From the NCBI GenBank assembly GCA_035610835.1, contig CM069446.1:46911625-46975624 (forward strand): 64,000 nt of DNA. Direction: 5' to 3'. This document shows, piece after piece, positions 10,901 to 20,159 of the stretch. Under the pieces are notes generated by a model. That model searched no databases, was not told the DNA's origin, and worked only from the letters and a program-made list of their open reading frames with translations. This DNA is from Ophiura sarsii. Taxonomy: Eukaryota; Echinodermata; Ophiuroidea; Amphilepidida; Ophiuridae. A program made the position numbers and the translations under genes. Numbering within the stretch: position 1 is the first letter of the stretch; each line of letters starts with the position of its first letter.

Positions 10901-11463
10901 CAAATGACATCAAAACACAACGTAAACCTGCGGAAACAAGGCATATGACATCGGGTAGACTACGTGATTTCAAAGTCATATGACCAGTCAAAATCATATG
11001 ATCAATGTGTCACCTGTTCAAAAGGTCTATTTTGGTGCATTTAGGGTTATTACGCCCGTTGTTGAAGGTCTATTTTGGTGCCTTTAGGGTTCCAAGGGTT
11101 AACGAAAAGATTTCCTCGCGGGCGTGTGATTAAGTTTAAGAAGATAGGCCGCGAAGGTGGCGAAGGCCAGCTTTTAAGAATGAATTATTCTCGACATAGT
11201 AGACTTGATATAGTAGACTTGTTAGTAGACTTGATATTAAAATTCATTCCAAAAGATTTTTACATTTCAGTTGCTCTTTTTCTTTTATTTCACCAAATCA
11301 TTTCACAGGTGAAGGATTGGAAAATGCTTTTAAGGAAATCGCCAAATGTCTTGTTGAAGAAGAGAGAGAAGATGGACAAACAGACGACAATATAATAACA
11401 CTTGGATCAGAGAACAGCCAGCCAGGTTTAGGAAGGTCCTCCTGTAGACCTTGTCAAACATAG
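7776..11463 (+). CDS. Rab-like small GTPase with degenerate nucleotide-binding motifs (4 coding exons)
   Basis: Join 7776-7952, 8560-8722, 9788-9907 and 11309-11463: 615 nt, 204 residues plus stop, the usual Rab length. All splice sites are GT-AG, the first three donors all read GTAGGT, and the phases (0, 1, 1) match across every junction. In order: KFGVGLLGGPKVGTT (P-loop, residues 8-22), the switch I region, LTTPY then CAILVYSVTDKQSL (strand 4), EYEKHRHGE, MGNKIDEE (G4, NKxD at 121-124), LVSVKTG (G5) and EGLENAFKEIA (last helix). The tail SSCRPCQT has cysteines at 199 and 202. Key losses: the P-loop lysine is threonine 21, the switch I threonine region reads GGNIID, and DTAGQ is replaced by YNAFT. 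Rab proteins direct membrane traffic. This one probably cannot hydrolyse GTP normally and may act as a pseudo-GTPase. The tail is not a standard CC or CXC prenylation motif. The family is clear and the activity is inferred. Confidence 0.75.
8018..8065. repeat. Degenerate telomere-like tract in intron 1
   Basis: A run of CTAACCCTAAG, CTAACTC, CTAAACCTAACTC and TTACCCTTA resembles decayed CCCTAA repeats. It is too short and degenerate to mark a chromosome end and probably belongs to a repeat. Confidence 0.4.
8560..8722 (+). CDS. Rab-like gene, coding exon 2 (residues 60-113)
   Basis: The acceptor TTTTCTCTTCATGAACAG precedes LCIYYNAFTANLTTPYHLYR and then CAILVYSVTDKQSL and EYEKHRHGE. The frame is open for 54 codons. 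It aligns without gaps to the Rab segment LQIWDTAGQ through the AILVYDVT strand, with LTTPY conserved. The donor GAAG|GTAGGT leaves one base that joins the GT opening the next exon. The DxxG box is absent. This exon has no long ATG-started frame of its own and was found by matching phase and motifs. Confidence 0.72.
8828..9110. mobile_element. Foldback element with internal TATCGGCCGATA palindromes
   Basis: The outer arms pair: AAAAGTGTACTTAAGGTCCCA on the left is 8-bp-scale complementary to TGGGACGTAAAGTGCACTTT on the right. The core has at least four nested short palindromes of the type AGTATCGGCCGATACT at about 8937-9060. ATACTAGTATCGT occurs in inverse at both sides. The element lies in intron 2 of the Rab-like gene. 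No coding capacity is seen. Confidence 0.7.
9111..9787. other. Rab-like gene intron 2, right part
   Basis: Intronic sequence without an additional exon on the coding strand. A minus-strand frame at 9490-9735 loosely resembles a GTPase strand-helix segment, but it is superseded by the plus-strand exon at 8560-8722. Confidence 0.4.
9788..9907 (+). CDS. Rab-like gene, coding exon 3 (residues 115-153)
   Basis: The acceptor TTTATAG at 9787 precedes GT plus LMFMMGNKIDEEREVSEEDA, then NALYESLGC and FLVSVKT. NKID is an intact G4 guanine-specificity box. SVK stands where Ras-family proteins have SAK (G5). The donor ACAG|GTAGGT leaves one base, completed by GT of the last exon to give glycine 154. Confidence 0.82.
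10581..11101. mobile_element. Inserted inverted-repeat element in Rab-like intron 3
   Basis: The left end AACCCTTTGGTTGAACCC and right end GGGTTCCAAGGGTT are inverse to each other. The paralogous block at 800-1905 runs straight from GACTCCAAC to TTAACGAAAATATTTCC with no such insert, which gives an independent empty site. A ~40-bp internal direct repeat (GGTCTATTTTGGTGC, TTTAGGGTT) lies at its right side. Confidence 0.65.
11309..11463 (+). CDS. Rab-like gene, terminal coding exon (residues 155-204)
   Basis: Starts after TTTCACAG. It reads EGLENAFKEIAKCLVEEERE, then an acidic and polar hypervariable stretch, then SSCRPCQT and TAG at 11461-11463. Two cysteines spaced CxxC, three residues from the end, are unusual for Rab. 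Its duplicate is at 1318-1469. Confidence 0.82.
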
Positions 11464-11922
11464 GAACATTGAACTAAACACGATACGATGCGATAGGTCC
11501 TACTTCCTGTTGCATAACTTCAGTGTTGTCATCGACTCGACAACACTTGGACTTGGACTTTTAACTTTTAACACTTTCCACGCGGCAGGCGTCTGCAGTC
11601 GACATTCCAATATTTCACAGAATGTTTCAAAAATGTCAAGACTATTCAATTATATTGCCATAATCTGAAATCACCATTAGAAATGCATCGAAATAAGTAC
11701 AAACATGCCTAGTATTGGTTGTTTAGTAATTCATTAGATATACTTTGAAAGTTGGGAAAGGTTTCTGAAGAAAAAAAAAGTTTTGTATAAAATTATGGTA
11801 AAACTAATAGCCGCGCGGAAAATGTTAAGTCCAAGTTAGCAACCATTGTTGATGACTTGTCTCCAGTCACGAGAGAAATAGCTTGACCCGGAGGTCTACT
11901 TGACTCAAATCACTGAGAGTTA

Positions 11923-12837
11923 TACACCTATCAGTTGTAAGACGCACCCTATGACCCCCGGGAGTGGTGCGTCACTTTACCGAGGTGCGTCGACTTCTCA
12001 TGTACCATGACGCACCCTCTGTCAAAAAAACGACGGACCATTGCCTTCCAAATACGCACCCTCCGTCAATTTTTGGACGCACCATTGGTGGATTCTGACG
12101 GACCATGACGACGCACCCCGTCGTCAGATATCGTTGACTATAACTGGATAAAACACGATCTACTGGAAATGAAACTACTTTTAATTCACGGGGGATCTGC
12201 CCTTATTCGATGTTGTCAACCCTGGCCCTCGAATAATTATATAGACCCCGGACCGGGACCGGGTAGGCCTATGTTTTTTATTTGAATCGCCTGCCGCACA
12301 TCCCCGACCAAATTCAATTCCGGGGGCCTGTCCTACTACCTCTGTGTTCTTAGATTGTTCTGCGCTTGTGCGGAAGAGCGCAATGCTGATCCCCTATCTT
12401 ATACCATGAAGATGCTTGTATACGTGACACTTCTCTTAAAATGAAAGGTTCTCGGTCTACTGCGGTTCCTTTTTTTTTTCGTTGCCAAACTCTTGTATTG
12501 ATGATCGAGTGATTTCAGGCATTTTAGAACATGCGGTATAAAATATCGGAGTGATGTTTGCGGTATTAAAGTGGAGCCTGGTTGGCGGTATTAAGGAGTT
12601 ATGTAGTATAGTAGCCCTATAGCGTATATTTAAAGGTCGTATTTTGTTGTTCGTAAACAGATGTACACTGTGACGCACCCATGTAAAGTGACGGACCTTG
12701 ACGCACCCTCCGTCATTTTTTTGACGGACCAAAGGCTGCCACGGACGTACCCTCCGTCAATTTTTTTTGGTAAACGACGCACCCACGACGCACCTCTCCC
12801 GGGGGTCATAGGGTGCGTCTTACAACTGATAGGTGTA
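11923..12837. mobile_element. 915-bp DNA transposon with TTA target duplication
   Basis: The termini TACACCTATCAGTTGTAAGA and its inverse are identical for about 40 bp, continuing through GACGCACCCTATGACCCC. TTA flanks both ends (11920-11922 and 12838-12840). Many internal copies of GACGCACC and GACGGACC occur in both orientations next to each end. A 3-bp TTA duplication suggests a PIF/Harbinger-type nonautonomous element. No transposase frame is present, and the paralogous locus near 1890 lacks it. Confidence 0.82.
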
Positions 12838-12905
12838 TTATGACTCTGTGATGTGACTTTATTCCGATTCTTCAAATGCCTTGTTTTATTTCTTTTATTA
12901 TCAGA

Positions 12906-12932
12906 GGGGGGGGGGGGGGGGGGGGGGGGGGG
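12906..12932. repeat. Poly-G tract (27 bp)
   Basis: Uninterrupted G run just right of the 11923-12837 transposon. It is one of many long G/C homopolymers in this window. Confidence 0.9.
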
Positions 12933-13245
12933 CAATACTTTGATCAGGCGGTTGAGATTGGCACTGTCGGTTCATTTGACAAGGGGAATCATGGAATTAT
13001 GATATAACTAGAGCGGTTCTCGGCTTTCGCGGTTCTCGGGTTTGGCGGTTGGTGGATTTGAATGGTAAAATGATTTTGAACAAAACCTAGCTAGGTCTTG
13101 TGGGTTTGGTGTATCATATAGTTGTATATGTTGAAGTCAACTTATTTTTTTCTGCCTGTTTACATGTTTTTGGGAAGATATACGATTATATGCGGCATTA
13201 CAAGTAGGCTTCATAAATGTGAAAGCGATATATGTATAGGATTGA

Positions 13246-13590
13246 AGGTAGATGTTCCGATTTTCAAATTGAAGTTTTCTATTCTACATGAAAGGTCATC
13301 CTTAAAAAAGTTGTGTTCCAAAGTTTGAGTTGCATAGCTCTAATGGTTCTTATTTTAGACGCACAAGATGCTGTGAACTGTACCCATTGAGTAGTACACA
13401 AACTATATCGGTGGTTACCACCATTCGCGGTAATTTGACGTTATTTCATCGATTTCTCCGTAATTATACCGATTTAGGCCGTCAAATTTCAGTATGATGA
13501 TGAGAAAAATACGAGCTTTCATATGATATGAAAATCTCCGTATGTTTGAAATAATTCTGTGTTACAAAAATGTGATCGGGGCATCTACCT
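13246..13590. mobile_element. AGGTAGATG MITE, copy 1
   Basis: The left end AGGTAGATGTTCCGAT and right end GATCGGGGCATCTACCT are inverse. The flanks are TTGA (13242) and TTAA (13591), consistent with a TTAA target duplication carrying one mutation. It shares the internal landmark CATTGAGTAGTACACA with copies at 24990, 31508, 51731 (in inverse) and 55660. The TTAA site suggests a piggyBac-type nonautonomous element. Confidence 0.75.
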
Positions 13591-13959
13591 TTAATGTCTT
13601 TAAGTATTTGTATTTGAAGAATGCAAGTACCTGAATATTACATATCAATAGTATTATATTAGGGCCCCTGAATGGATGGCCGACTGAAGATAGTGATATT
13701 ACATTTAAAAAAGGATTGTATATTTACCTGTTATGTGGACGATTTCTTCATCTCCTAAGCTGGTGGCGTACAGAATTGTGTGATGGTTGGTATTGATGAT
13801 GGGCATTTGGAATACCACTACGTCTGTGGTAAACCCTTATTTACACCACGGACGAAGTGGTACTCCAGTGGACCGTCATTGTGATCTGGACACTGGCGTA
13901 TATGCTAGTCCTCGCCATATTTGTCTTGTCCGCCATTTACATCACCATTCATACAGTAG

Positions 13960-16900
13960 TCTTGAATGTCACTGCCATCATTGTATGCCACTCCTGTTGA
14001 CTATTGGTATATGCCCCTTATGCGATGTGTTCCATGCACACCCTGCTCACCCAGTAGAAGTCTGGAGACTGGCATATTTGTCTTGTTCGTCATTTACATC
14101 ACCATCTGTACATTAGTCTTGTATGTCACTGCCATCATTGTTGACTTTTGGTAGATGCCACTTATGCGATGTGTTCCATGCACACCCTGCTCACCCAGTA
14201 GAAGTCTGGACACTGGCATATTTGTCTTGTCTGCCATTTACATCACCATCTATACAGTAGTCTGAATAGTCTTGTATGTAACTTCCATCGTTTATGCCAC
14301 TCCTGTTGACTATTGGTAGATGCCACTTATGCGATGTGTTCCATGCACACCCTGCTTACCCAGTAGAAGTCTTGTGACTGGCATATTTGTCTTGTCCGCC
14401 ATTTACATCACCATCTATACAGTAGTCTGAATAGTCTTGTATGTAACTTCCATCGTTTATGCCACTCCTGTTGACTATTGGTAGATGCCACTTATGCGAT
14501 GTGTTCCATGCACACCCTGCTCACCCAGTGAGATTGGCATATTTGTCAGTAGAAGTCTAGACACTGGCATATATGTCTTGTCCGCCATTTACATCACCAT
14601 CTATACAGTAGTCTTGAATGTCACTGCCATCGTTTATACCACTCCTGTTGACTATTGGTAGATGTCACTTATGCGATGTGTTCCATGCACACCCTGCTCA
14701 CCCTGTAGAAGTCTGGAAACTGGCATATCTGTCTTGTCCGCCATTTACATCACCATCTATACAGTAGACTTGTATGTCGCTGCCATCGTCCATGCCACTC
14801 CTGTTGACTATTGGTAGATGCCACTTATGCGATTTTTTCCATGCACACGCTGCTCATCCAGTAGAAGTCTGGACACTGGCATATTTGGCTTAAGTAGACT
14901 TGTATGTCGCTGCCATCGTTCATGCCACTCCTGTTGACTATTGGTAGATGCCACTTATGCGATGTGTTCCATGCACACCCTGCTCACCCAGTAGAAGTCT
15001 GGACACTGGCATATCTGTCTTGTCCGCCATTTACATCACCATCTATACAGTAGTCTTGTATGTCACTGCCATCGTTCATGTCACTCCTGTTGACTATTGG
15101 TAGATGCCACTTATGCTCACCCTGTAGAAGTCTGGACACTGGCATATTGGTCTTGTCCGCCATTTACATCACCATCTTTACAGTAGTCTTGTATGTCACT
15201 GCCATCGTTCTTGCCATTCCTGTTTGGTAGATGCCACTTATGCGATGTGTTTCATGCACACCCTGCTTACCCAGAAGTCTGGACATTGGCATATATGTCT
15301 TGTCCGCCATTTACATCACCATCTATACAGTAGTCTTGAATGTCACTGCCATCGTTTATACCACTCCTGTTGACTATTGGTAGATGTCACTTATGCGATG
15401 TGTTCCATGCACACCCTGCTCACCGAGTAGAAGTCTGGAAACTGGCATATCTGTCTTGTCCGCCATTTACATCACCATCTATACAGTAGACTTGTATGTC
15501 ACTGCCATCGTTTATGCCACTCCTGTTGACTCTGAATAGTCTTGTATGTAACTTACTTCATTTATGCCACTCCTGTTGACTATTGGTAGATGCCACTGAT
15601 ATGCGATGTGTTCCATGCACACCCTGCTCACCCAGTAGAAGTCTGGAGACTGTCATATTTGTCTTGTCCGCCATTTACATGCGATGTGTTCCATGCACAC
15701 CCTGCTCACCCAGTAGAAGTCTGGACACTGGCATATATGTCTTGTCCGCCATTTACATCACCATCTATACAGTAGTCTTGTAAGTCACTGCCATCGTCCA
15801 TATCACTCCTGTTGACTATTGGTAGATGCCACTTATGCGATGTGTTCCATGCACGCCCTCCTCACCCAGTAGAAGTCTGGACACTGGCATATTTGTCTTG
15901 TCCGCCATTTACATCACCATCTTTACAGTAGTCTTGTATGTCACTGCCATCGTTCATGTCACTCTTGTTGACTATTGGTAGATGCCACTTATGCTATGCG
16001 ATGTGTTCCATGCACACCCTGCTCACCCAGTAGAAGTCTGGAGACTGGCATATTTGTCTTGTCCGCCATTTACATGCGATGTGTTCCATGCACACCCTGC
16101 TCACCCAGTAGAAGTCTGGACACTGGCATATATGTCTTGTCCGCCATTTACATCACCATCTATACAGTAGCCGTTTATGCCACTGCCATCGTTCATGTCA
16201 CTCTTGTTGACTATTGGTAGATGCCACTTATGCGATGTGTTCCATGCACACCCTGCTCACCCAGTAGAAGTCTGGACACTGGCATATTTGTCTTGTCCGC
16301 CATTTACATCACCATCTTTACAGTAGTCTTGTATGTCACTGCCATCGTTCTTGCCATTCCTGTTGACTATTGGTAGATGCCACTTATGCGATGTGTTCCA
16401 TGCACACCCTGCTCACCCAGTAGAAGTCTGGAGACTGGCATATTGGTCTTGTCCGCCATTTACATCACAATCTATACAGTAGTCTTGTATGTCACTGCCA
16501 TCGTTTATGCCACCCCTGTTGACTATTGGTAGATGCCACTTATGCGATGTGTTCCATGCACACCCTGCTTACCCAGTAGAAGTCTGGACACTGGCATATA
16601 TGTCTTGTCCGCCATTTACATCACCATCTATACAGTAGTCTTGAATGTCACTGCCATCGTTTATACCATTCATGTTGACTATTGGTAGATGTCACTTATG
16701 CGATGTGTTCCATGCACACCCTGCTCACCCTGTAGAAGTCTGGACACTGGCATATTTGTCTTGTCCGCCATTTACATCACCATCTATACAGTAGTCTTGA
16801 ATGTCACTGCCATCGTTTATACCACTCCTGTTGACTATTGGTAGATATCACTTATGCGATGTGTTCCATGCACACCCTGCTCACCGAGTAGAAGTCTGGA

Positions 16901-17405
16901 AACTGGCATATCTGTCTTGTCCGCCATTTACATCACCATCTATACAGTAGTCTTGTATGTCACTGCCATCGTGTAAGCCACCCTGCTGACTATTGGTGGA
17001 TGCCACTTATGCGATGTATTCCATGCACACCCTGCTTACCCAGTATAGAAGTCTGGACACTGGCATATACATGTATGTCTTGTCCTCCATTTACATCACC
17101 ATCTATACAGTAGTCTTGTATGTCACTGCCATCGTTTATGCCACTCCTGTTGACTATTAGTAGATGCCACTTATGCGATGTGTTCCATGCACACCCTGCT
17201 CACCCAGTAGAAGTCTGGAGACTGGCATATTTGTCTTGTCTGCCATTTATATCACCATCTATACAGTAGTCTTGTATGTCACTGCCATCGTTTATGCCAC
17301 CCCTGTTGACTATTGGTAGATGCCACTTATGCGATGTGTTCCATGCACACCCTGCTTACCCAGTAGAAGTCTGGAGACTGGCATATTGGTCTTGTCCGCC
17401 ATTAA
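13960..17405 (+). repeat. Satellite array, ~156-bp monomer, about 20 copies
   Basis: Monomer landmarks in order are GACTATTGGTAGATGCCACT, GCGATGTGTTCCATGCACAC, CAGTAGAAGTCTGGACACTG, GTCTTGTCCGCCATTTACAT, CACCATCTATACAGTAGTC and TGTCACTGCCATCG. Spacing between GCGATGTG boxes is mostly 144-177 bp, with 156 typical. Shortened units with the same internal junction (TTTACATGCGATGTG) occur at 15681 and 16076, which shows that multi-unit blocks were themselves duplicated. The short frames here (such as those with CVPCTPCSPSR) come from the repeat and are not genes. Confidence 0.92.
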
Positions 17406-17449
17406 TTACAATCTATTATATCTCTATACATTCCTTTAGTATGACGTTC

Positions 17450-17930
17450 AGAAAAGAAAAAAAGGTCTGAATTTCCAAAAACCTGCGGTCTTAAATTGTG
17501 AAAAGTCTGGAATTCCAAGCATAAATGTGTCAAAAAAAGTCTGGAATTCCATTGAAAAATTGGTGGGAGAAAAAAAAGTCTGGAATTCCGATGTCCTCTA
17601 TAGGAGAGCGGTCTAAATTGTGAAAAAGTCTGGAATTCCAAGCACATGTGCCAAAAAAGTCTGGAATTCCATTGAAAAATTGGTGGGAAAAAAAGTATGG
17701 AATTCCGATGTCCTCTATAGGACATATGTCCTCTATGTGAATAAAGTCTGGAATTCCAAGAACATGTGCCAAAAAAGTCTGGAATTCCATTGAAAAATTG
17801 GTGGGAGAAAAGTCTGGAATTCCGAAGTCCTCTATAGGGGAGCGAAGCACATGTGCCAAAAAAGTCTGGAATTCCAATGAAAAATTGGTGGGAAAAAAGT
17901 CTGGAATTCCGATGTCCTCTATAGGGGGTG
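17450..17930 (+). repeat. Tandem array rich in GTCTGGAATTCC
   Basis: Four or so units of about 110-160 bp contain AAGTCTGGAATTCCAAGCAC, CATGTGCCAAAAAAGTC, TTCCATTGAAAAATTGGTGG and GATGTCCTCTATAGG. GTCTGGAATTCC itself recurs about a dozen times. It directly follows the 156-bp satellite but shares no monomer with it. Minus-strand frames of 107-115 residues are repeat translations. Confidence 0.88.
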
Positions 17931-18612
17931 GTTCATTATTATCTGGAATAGCCCATTATGAATAGAGATGGAGGTGGAGAGCAGTTTTCTATGAAGGTAG
18001 TTAACAAATGTTTTAGCATGGTAGGTAATAGGAGATTTACCTGCCATGGTTTTAGGTACCAAATATTCATATTTTATTTATTTATTCGCTACCGAACATT
18101 CATATTTAAAATATTTATATATTTGAACTTACCCGACTCCGGTTCATATCAGATTAGTACAAAGAATACGCGCAAAACATCCTCTTTTTAATAAGAAATT
18201 GTATAAAACATTGAAACTGGAAACTAATTCTCGCGAAATGTATGAAACATTGACACTGGAAATTAATTCTCGCAAAGCTCGCAAAAATTTCCAATTTTTT
18301 AACTAATCTAAAATGCAAGAATTGCCAATTTCAATAATAGTACGGTCCGACAATTATGTCTCCTATTTTTAAAAATGCAAAAATTGCCAATTTCAATAAT
18401 AGTACGGTCCGACAATTATGTTTCCTATTTGTACCCTTACTACATACTATACTGATTAAACTTGTTGGTCCCCCTTTTGAAAAATTAAAACTTTATACCC
18501 CTACTCATTTTGCCCAGCTCTCTCCCTTCCCTCGAATTAAATAAATTTGTTCCAAATGCACCACTTCTTGCCTCTCCTACATGTCCAAACAACGGTCGAG
18601 AACGCCAACATC
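17931..18612. other. Gene-free spacer with a short tandem duplication
   Basis: No gene is supported. At 18310-18430 a ~63-bp unit (ATTGCCAATTTCAATAATAG, TACGGTCCGACAATTATGT) occurs twice in a row. The TTCTCGC/TTGACACTGGAA unit near 18210-18270 is also doubled. Confidence 0.55.
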
Positions 18613-19066
18613 CAGTGGCGTAACTCAGGGGGGGGGGGGGGGGGGGGGGGGGGCAGGTGGGGGGGGGGGGGATGCCCCCCCCCCCCCCTGACAGAAAAAA
18701 ATTGTGTGACCCCGCCCCCCAGCCCCTCTAAAAACAATAAAAAGGAGGAACAAAATGAAAAATCGGAAAATAATGATAAAAGACCGAGATGGCGGGCGGT
18801 TATATATGAATATATTCAGCCCAAATAGTCAAAAAAGGCAAAATAGTACATGTAGGCCTACTGTGCGGTTTTTTTTTGTTGACCGTGTGAATTTTTTTTG
18901 AACCTCACCCCCCCCCCCCCCCCCCCTCCCCCCCCCCACCCCCCCCCCCACTTACGTGAAATTCAGGTGTTGGTGACTGCGAAAAAAATTGGGGCAACCT
19001 TTTACGAAAATTTAAGAAATCTTGCCCCCCCCCCCCCCCCTGAAAAAAATCCCAGCTACGCCACTG
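18613..19066. mobile_element. hAT-type nonautonomous element with 8-bp target duplication
   Basis: The left end is CAGTGGCGTAACTCAGGGG and the right end CCCAGCTACGCCACTG. The 8-bp flanks are identical, CCAACATC at 18605-18612 and at 19067-19074. The interior is dominated by poly-G and poly-C runs. The CAG termini and the 8-bp duplication are hAT hallmarks. No transposase is present. Confidence 0.9.
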
Positions 19067-19534
19067 CCAACATCAAAGGTGTACCGACCGTCCGCGTCCC
19101 ACTATTATGTCGATTGATAGAGCCGAGCTTTTTAAGGAGTCATATTTTAACTACTCAAGTGGGCAATTTGATGAAAATGACCGAAGCTAATCAATATTAT
19201 TCTCACGAAACTCACGAATGGTTAATAAGCCACTATTGTTTTCAAATGTTATTGGAAAGGTAGCTTACATTCCTTCGATATCGCCATTTTATATGGAAGA
19301 GCTTTGGCTTTATTTCAATTTTATGAATTGCATTTACAATTTCATTCCAATTCTACCAAGTTTTGCGTCGAAAAGAAAAGTTGTCTGAGTGACCACCACA
19401 ACGCCCCCGCCCCCCCCCCCCCCGAGAAGAAAGGCATTCGTAAAAAATTAAAAAAATTGTCACCAACAAATTGCCAGGGTTTGAAATCGAACAACACTAC
19501 CAGGACGAAAGTTGATCGGGGGAGGGAGGGAGGG

Positions 19535-19553
19535 GGGGGGGGGGGGGGGGGGG
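19535..19553. repeat. Poly-G tract
   Basis: A run of about 19 Gs preceded by GGGAGGGAGG. The proline- or glycine-rich frames across it are artefacts. Confidence 0.8.
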
Positions 19554-19742
19554 GCGTAGGCCTACTCGATCTGACTTTTTTCAATATAAAAGTTGCTTGA
19601 TAATATTATTATATTCAATTCCTAGACCTCTCACTTTCTAATAGTGACGCGTATCCGTCCTTGGCTCACAATATAAATTCATTAAAACTGCCTGTAAAAA
19701 GTAAGATTTTCATATACCCAAATTTCAGGACCCCTCAATTTC

Positions 19743-19842
19743 NNNNNNNNNNNNNNNNNNNNNNNNNNNNNNNNNNNNNNNNNNNNNNNNNNNNNNNNNN
19801 NNNNNNNNNNNNNNNNNNNNNNNNNNNNNNNNNNNNNNNNNN
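19743..19842. other. Assembly gap (100 Ns)
   Basis: Exactly 100 undetermined bases, the usual placeholder for a join of unknown size. The order and orientation of sequence on its two sides should be treated with caution, which matters for the missing first exon of cyclin L. Confidence 0.99.
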
Positions 19843-20159
19843 CTGAAATTGCCACAGGTACAAAAACATCACTATATAAAGATAATACATTTACAATGTA
19901 AAATGGGTTATTTAAACCGAGGATTTAAACTCCTTGCAAAAAATTGCAACGATCTTGGATGTGATCATATTATAGTTGAATTGAAGTTTGGCAATATCCT
20001 AAATCCTCAAGGTCTTTTTGACTTAGTAAGTCCATAGATTTTACTGTAAAATGAAAATCGGTGTTCGTAAATGGTAGGCCCTAAAGTTATAGTCCCAATC
20101 GCCATCGGTACCGTACGTAACATTTTAGTTTGTATACATAATACATGTAGGCTACGTAG
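19843..20159. other. Short spacer between the gap and the 3.3-kb element
   Basis: AT-rich sequence with small frames but no recognisable gene. Confidence 0.4.

Larger units (their letters stand above)
10340..11920 (+). repeat. Duplicated block, copy 2, carrying the Rab-like terminal exon
   Basis: Partner of 800-1905, in the same orientation. Relative to copy 1 it holds an extra ~520 bp at about 10581-11101 and ends beside the transposon at 11923-12837. The block includes the end of intron 3, the last exon and the 3' flank of the Rab-like gene, so whole-gene tandem duplication is the simplest origin. Confidence 0.8.

Noticed and set aside
13787..17470. Many frames with CVPCTPCSPSRSLETG
   Set aside because: They are the 156-bp satellite read in frame; each unit contains a stop (CAGTAG).
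17402..17877. Minus-strand frames of 107-115 residues
   Set aside because: Produced by the GTCTGGAATTCC tandem array, with repeating FQTFL/IPDF words.
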